DNA of 46,293 nucleotides from Mucilaginibacter xinganensis. GTDB taxonomy: Bacteria; Bacteroidota; Bacteroidia; Sphingobacteriales; Sphingobacteriaceae. The notes beneath the pieces are model-generated. The model was not told the DNA's origin. It saw only the letters and a program-made list of their open reading frames with translations, and did not search any database. Location of the stretch: contig JAMFSA010000106.1 of NCBI GenBank assembly GCA_026225055.1, positions 1-46,293 on the forward strand. Reading direction: 5' to 3'. Position 1 is the stretch's first letter. The number at the start of each line of letters is the position of its first letter. Positions 43,354 through 46,293 of the stretch are shown here, in pieces. The position numbers and the translations under genes are program-made.

Positions 43354-44688
43354 TTATTTTACAATTTGTCCATAAAGATCGAAGTCTTCGGCCTTATCAA
43401 TTTTTACGTTAACAAAGCTGCCAACGGTAGCATAATCAATGCTGGCATCAATTAAAACCTCGTTATCAACCTCTGGCGAGTCGAACTCAGTACGGCCAAT
43501 AAAGTAACCACCATCTTTTTTATCGATGAGTACTTTATAGGTATTACCTATCTTTTCCTGGTTCTTATCAAACGAAATGCCTTGCTGAATTTCCATTATG
43601 GCATCAACACGGTCCTGTTTTACTTCTTCGGGCACATCATCAATTAATGAATGCGCGTGTGTTTTTTCTTCGTGAGAATAGGTGAAACAACCCAGGCGGT
43701 CGAAACAGGTATCTTCAACCCATTGTGCCATTTCTTCAAAATCCTGCTGGGTTTCGCCGGGGTAACCGGTGATCAGGGTGGTACGCATGGCAATGCCGGG
43801 TACTTTATCACGAATCTGATTTACGAGGTCGATAGTTTTTTGTTTGGTGATACCGCGGCGCATTGATTTCAGCATATCATCGCTGATGTGCTGTAGTGGC
43901 ATATCCAGGTATTTGCAGATGTTGTCGCGCTCGTTCATCACATCCAATATTTCCATCGGGAAACCGGAAGGGTAAGCGTATTGTAGCCTGATCCACTCAA
44001 TACCGTTAACATCCGACAAACGGCGAAGCAGTTCATCCAGGTTACGTTTACCGTAAAGGTCTAACCCGTAATAGGTAAGGTCCTGCGCTATCAGGATTAA
44101 TTCTTTAGTACCGTTTTTGGCTAAGTACTGGGCATTTTTAACCAGCTCATCCATCGGCGTGCTCAAATGCTTGCCCCTCATTAAAGGGATAGCGCAAAAT
44201 GAACATGGGCGGTTACAGCCCTCAGCTATTTTAAAGTATGCGAAGTGAGAAGGAGTGGTTAACATGCGCTCGCCGATCAACTCGTGCTTGTAATCAGCGC
44301 CTACGGATTGCAATAGATTTTGCAGGTCGTTAGTGCCGAAATAGGCATCAATATTAGTGATCTCTGATTCCAGCTCGGGTTTGTAACGCTCGGAAAGGCA
44401 TCCGGTAACTATTACTTTTCCAACTTTGCCTTGTTCCTTCAGTTCGCTGTATTGCAGGATGGTATCTATAGATTCCTGTTTGGCATTATCAATAAAGCCG
44501 CAGGTGTTGATGACGATGATATCGTTACTGTTTACTTTTTCAGCCTCGTGCACCACATCAAAGGCGTTGCCTTTCAGCTGGCCCATCAATACTTCTGAAT
44601 CGTAAATATTTTTTGAACAGCCTAATGTAACTACGTTTACACGTGGTTTAGTTTTTACTGCTGTTGGTTGTACTGATTTTGTCCTCAT
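43354..44688 (-). CDS. rimO: Ribosomal protein S12 methylthiotransferase RimO
   Basis: RimO methylthiolates an aspartate of ribosomal protein S12 using two iron-sulfur clusters and SAM. The UPF0004 domain shows VTLGCSKNIYDSE and NTCGFIDNAKQE; the radical-SAM cluster is held by EGCNRPCSFCAIP (CxxxCxxC); a TRAM domain closes the C-terminus (DKKDGGYFIGRTEFDSPEVDNEVLI). PLMRGKH after the cysteines is RimO- rather than MiaB-like. I use the ATG at 44688 (444 residues); a GTG four codons upstream (44700) is the alternative. A hairpin repeat (44703-44735) separates it from ftsY. Confidence 0.95.
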   Translation of the reverse strand: MRTKSVQPTAVKTKPRVNVVTLGCSKNIYDSEVLMGQLKGNAFDVVHEAEKVNSNDIIVINTCGFIDNAKQESIDTILQYSELKEQGKVGKVIVTGCLSERYKPELESEITNIDAYFGTNDLQNLLQSVGADYKHELIGERMLTTPSHFAYFKIAEGCNRPCSFCAIPLMRGKHLSTPMDELVKNAQYLAKNGTKELILIAQDLTYYGLDLYGKRNLDELLRRLSDVNGIEWIRLQYAYPSGFPMEILDVMNERDNICKYLDMPLQHISDDMLKSMRRGITKQKTIDLVNQIRDKVPGIAMRTTLITGYPGETQQDFEEMAQWVEDTCFDRLGCFTYSHEEKTHAHSLIDDVPEEVKQDRVDAIMEIQQGISFDKNQEKIGNTYKVLIDKKDGGYFIGRTEFDSPEVDNEVLIDASIDYATVGSFVNVKIDKAEDFDLYGQIVK

Positions 44689-44702
44689 CGCTTTTTCCAC
44701 CT

Positions 44703-44735
44703 CGTCATTGCTTCGTTCCTCGCAATGACGCTTTT
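44703..44735. repeat. Second copy of the CGTCATTG...CAATGACG hairpin repeat
   Basis: CGTCATTGC (44703-44711) and GCAATGACG (44722-44730) form a perfect nine-base stem around TTCGTTCCTC. It shares ATTGCTTCGTTCCTC and AATGACGCTT with the element at 37684-37767, differing by a two-base insertion. It lies in the 55-base ftsY-rimO gap and may uncouple the two genes. Confidence 0.85.
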
Positions 44736-44743
44736 AGTATTTT

Positions 44744-45709
44744 TTATTGCTTAAACAGGCTATCCACGAATGCTTTTCGATCAAATAATTGTAAATGATC
44801 AACACCTTCGCCTACGCCTATATATTTTACCGGAATTTTAAACTGATCTGAAATACCTATTACCACGCCGCCTTTGGCTGTACCATCCAGTTTGGTTAGG
44901 GCCAGGGCATTAACGGCGGTTGCTTCGGTAAATTGTTTGCATTGCTCAATGGCGTTTTGGCCTGTTGATGCATCCAGCACCAATAAGATCTCATGCGGCG
45001 CGCCAGGTACTACCTTTTGCATCACGTTCTTGATCTTGGTTAGCTCATTCATTAAACCAACCTTATTGTGTAAACGGCCCGCGGTATCAATTATTGCCAC
45101 ATCATCGCCATTGGATACTGCCGAACGCAGGGTATCATATGCAACGGAAGCAGGATCTGAACCCATGGCTTGCGCCACAACCTTTACACCCACACGCTCA
45201 CCCCAAAGTTTTATCTGTTCGACTGCCGCTGCACGGAAAGTATCGGCTGCGCCTAAAACTACCTGGTTGCCCGATTGCTTTAGTTTGTGGGCCAGTTTGC
45301 CAATGGTTGTAGTTTTACCCACACCATTTACGCCAACCACCATTATAACATAAGGCTTATGAGCACCGTACTCAAAGGTGGAGAAATCGTTGCTGTTATT
45401 TTCGGCAAGTAGTTTCTGGATCTCATCGCGCAGCAAACCGTTCAGTTCGCTGGTACTTACATATTTATCGGCTAGTACGCGTGCCTGGATGCGCTCAATT
45501 ATTTTGAGGGTAGTGCTTACGCCAACATCAGATGTTACGAGCACTTCCTCCAGTTCATCAAGCACATCATCATCAACGGTTGATTTACCGGCTATTACTT
45601 TGGTGATCTTTGAAAAAAAGTTATCCTTGGTTTTTTCCAAACCTGTATCCAACGCGGCCTGTTCCTGCAGGCTGCTTTCCTTTTTCTTAAAAAAATCAAA
45701 TAATCCCAT
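44744..45709 (-). CDS. ftsY: Signal recognition particle receptor FtsY
   Basis: FtsY is the GTPase receptor that docks SRP-ribosome complexes at the membrane. The 321-residue protein is the short Bacteroidota form without the acidic A domain: a basic amphipathic start (MGLFDFFKKKESSLQEQ), the N domain (about 25-100), then the G domain with G1 GVNGVGKTTT, the SRP-GTPase motif DTFRAAAVEQ, G3 DTAGRL, G4 TKLDGTAKGG and the closing GVGEGVDHLQLFD. The ATG start is preceded by an AT-rich region with no perfect promoter box. It follows rpmG and the DUF4295 gene after a terminator, as in many Bacteroidota. Confidence 0.97.
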   Translation of the reverse strand: MGLFDFFKKKESSLQEQAALDTGLEKTKDNFFSKITKVIAGKSTVDDDVLDELEEVLVTSDVGVSTTLKIIERIQARVLADKYVSTSELNGLLRDEIQKLLAENNSNDFSTFEYGAHKPYVIMVVGVNGVGKTTTIGKLAHKLKQSGNQVVLGAADTFRAAAVEQIKLWGERVGVKVVAQAMGSDPASVAYDTLRSAVSNGDDVAIIDTAGRLHNKVGLMNELTKIKNVMQKVVPGAPHEILLVLDASTGQNAIEQCKQFTEATAVNALALTKLDGTAKGGVVIGISDQFKIPVKYIGVGEGVDHLQLFDRKAFVDSLFKQ

Positions 45710-45800
45710 AATTGATGTGCAGAATGTGCAAATATGCAGATGTGTAAATTAATAAATATCAACGTAAAGTTATTTTATTAAACCACAATGCGTATCAATA

Positions 45801-45833
45801 AAAAAAGCCCTCTCGTAAAAACAAGATGGCTTT
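45801..45833 (-). terminator. Rho-independent terminator after the DUF4295 gene
   Basis: On the minus strand the stem AAAGCC...GGCTTT (45833-45828 with 45809-45804), extended by a further partly matched six base pairs, is followed by a run of six T. It ends the rpmG-DUF4295 transcript before ftsY. Confidence 0.8.
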
Positions 45834-45861
45834 CCTATATCAAACAGAACTGTTACCGTTA

Positions 45862-46020
45862 TTATTTTCCGGCAATCGCATCCTTAACGTTATCGTTAGG
45901 TACGATTTGTTCTTTAAATGAATAAGCACCTGTTTTTGGTGACTTAGTCATGGTAATAACCTTTGAATATTCTTTGCCTTTACCAGCTACTTTCAGGGTT
46001 GCAACTACTTTCTTTGCCAT
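45862..46020 (-). CDS. DUF4295 family small basic protein
   Basis: A 52-residue protein too short for most gene callers: it starts MAKKVVATLKVAGKGKEYSK and ends VKDAIAGK. I recognise it as the DUF4295 family, found in Bacteroidota between rpmG and ftsY. The high lysine content and its position behind a ribosomal protein gene suggest a ribosome-associated role; I recall such a protein being discussed as a phylum-specific ribosomal protein but could not check. Start ATG at 46020; the terminator at 45801-45833 follows the stop codon. It is probably cotranscribed with rpmG. Confidence 0.92.
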   Translation of the reverse strand: MAKKVVATLKVAGKGKEYSKVITMTKSPKTGAYSFKEQIVPNDNVKDAIAGK

Positions 46021-46103
46021 GATATTTTATTTTTTGAATTATTGAGTTAGCGAATTAGTGATTTTAGCGTTAGCCTTATCAACCAAATTACCTGATCAAT
46101 TAA

Positions 46104-46286
46104 TTATTTAATCTCTTTATGAACTGTTACTTTTCTTAAAACAGGATTGAATTTCTTCATTTCCAGTCTTTCAGTTGTATTTTTCTTGTTCTTAGTGGTG
46201 ATGTAACGAGACATGCCCGGCATACCGCTAGTTTTGTGCTCAGTACACTCTAGTATTACCTGAACTCTGTTGCCTTTTTTAGCCAT
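46104..46286 (-). CDS. rpmG: 50S ribosomal protein L33
   Basis: A 60-residue L33: [20 protein letters not shown] at the start and [26 protein letters not shown] in the middle, ending KVTVHKEIK. The zinc-ribbon cysteines are reduced to one (Cys14), so this is the C-minus type that does not bind zinc. The ATG at 46286 lies seven bases from the window edge; a TAA on the minus strand at 46293-46291 may be the stop codon of rpmB, the usual upstream neighbour, but this cannot be confirmed here. Confidence 0.97.
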   Translation of the reverse strand: MAKKGNRVQVILECTEHKTSGMPGMSRYITTKNKKNTTERLEMKKFNPVLRKVTVHKEIK

Positions 46287-46293
46287 TTTCTTA

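Noticed and set aside
1..46293. CRISPR arrays, insertion sequences, toxin-antitoxin or phage-defence genes.
   Set aside because: Both strands were read for regularly spaced repeats, transposase motifs and typical defence gene families, and none was seen; the only repeats are the hairpin elements listed.

Overview
The window looks like a chromosomal segment of a Bacteroidota bacterium of the Sphingobacteriaceae, most like Mucilaginibacter or Pedobacter. The reasons are: promoters of the TAnnTTTG type, the gene order rpmG / DUF4295 / ftsY / rimO, a BshC (bacillithiol) gene, a start-of-operon atpD, tandem FtsX-like permeases of the two-module Bacteroidota type, UpxY-like NusG paralogue, and hairpin repeats of the kind scattered through these genomes. 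The genus is an inference, not something the sequence proves.

Layout. 1-48 is the first 16 codons of atpD (minus). 231-6896 (minus) holds a quinone oxidoreductase, a small exported protein and two tandem FtsX-like permeases whose 3' ends are almost identical. 7064-9512 (plus) holds a peroxiredoxin, tRNA-Arg(ACG), adk and obgE. 9529-34972 (minus) is one very long exopolysaccharide locus of 22 genes. 35037-36963 (plus), divergent from it, adds a GT2 glycosyltransferase and a WecA-like initiating phosphoglycosyltransferase, closed by a strong terminator. 37088-46286 is mostly housekeeping or accessory genes: a putative thiamine-pyrophosphokinase-like protein, an Ldh2-family dehydrogenase, an NHL-repeat lipoprotein, an acyltransferase, bshC, rimO, ftsY, the DUF4295 gene and rpmG.

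How the polysaccharide locus works together (inference from families). WecA-like protein would load the first sugar phosphate on undecaprenyl phosphate. Twelve GT-A/GT-B transferases of the main operon, one GT-C-type membrane protein and the divergent GT2 would build the repeat. AsnB, a methyltransferase and a WcaF-like acetyltransferase would decorate it. A Wzy-like membrane protein may polymerise it, the Wzm/Wzt ABC transporter may flip it, and the Wza-like lipoprotein and Wzc-like tyrosine kinase export it and set chain length. A NusG/UpxY-like factor probably controls elongation of the operon.

The most interesting gene is at 11638-13044: a GT2 glycosyltransferase fused to an exosortase-type membrane domain in which the Cys/Arg/His triad can be read. 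This makes the locus an exosortase-linked polysaccharide system (I recall related Bacteroidota loci being called XrtY, but could not check), yet no substrate with a sorting tail is visible in the window. No Wzx flippase and no nucleotide-sugar synthesis genes are present. A lower-GC block (about 23.8-26.5 kb) covers two transferases and the glycan-binding tail of Wzt, suggesting an exchanged cassette. No CRISPR array, insertion sequence or phage gene was seen.
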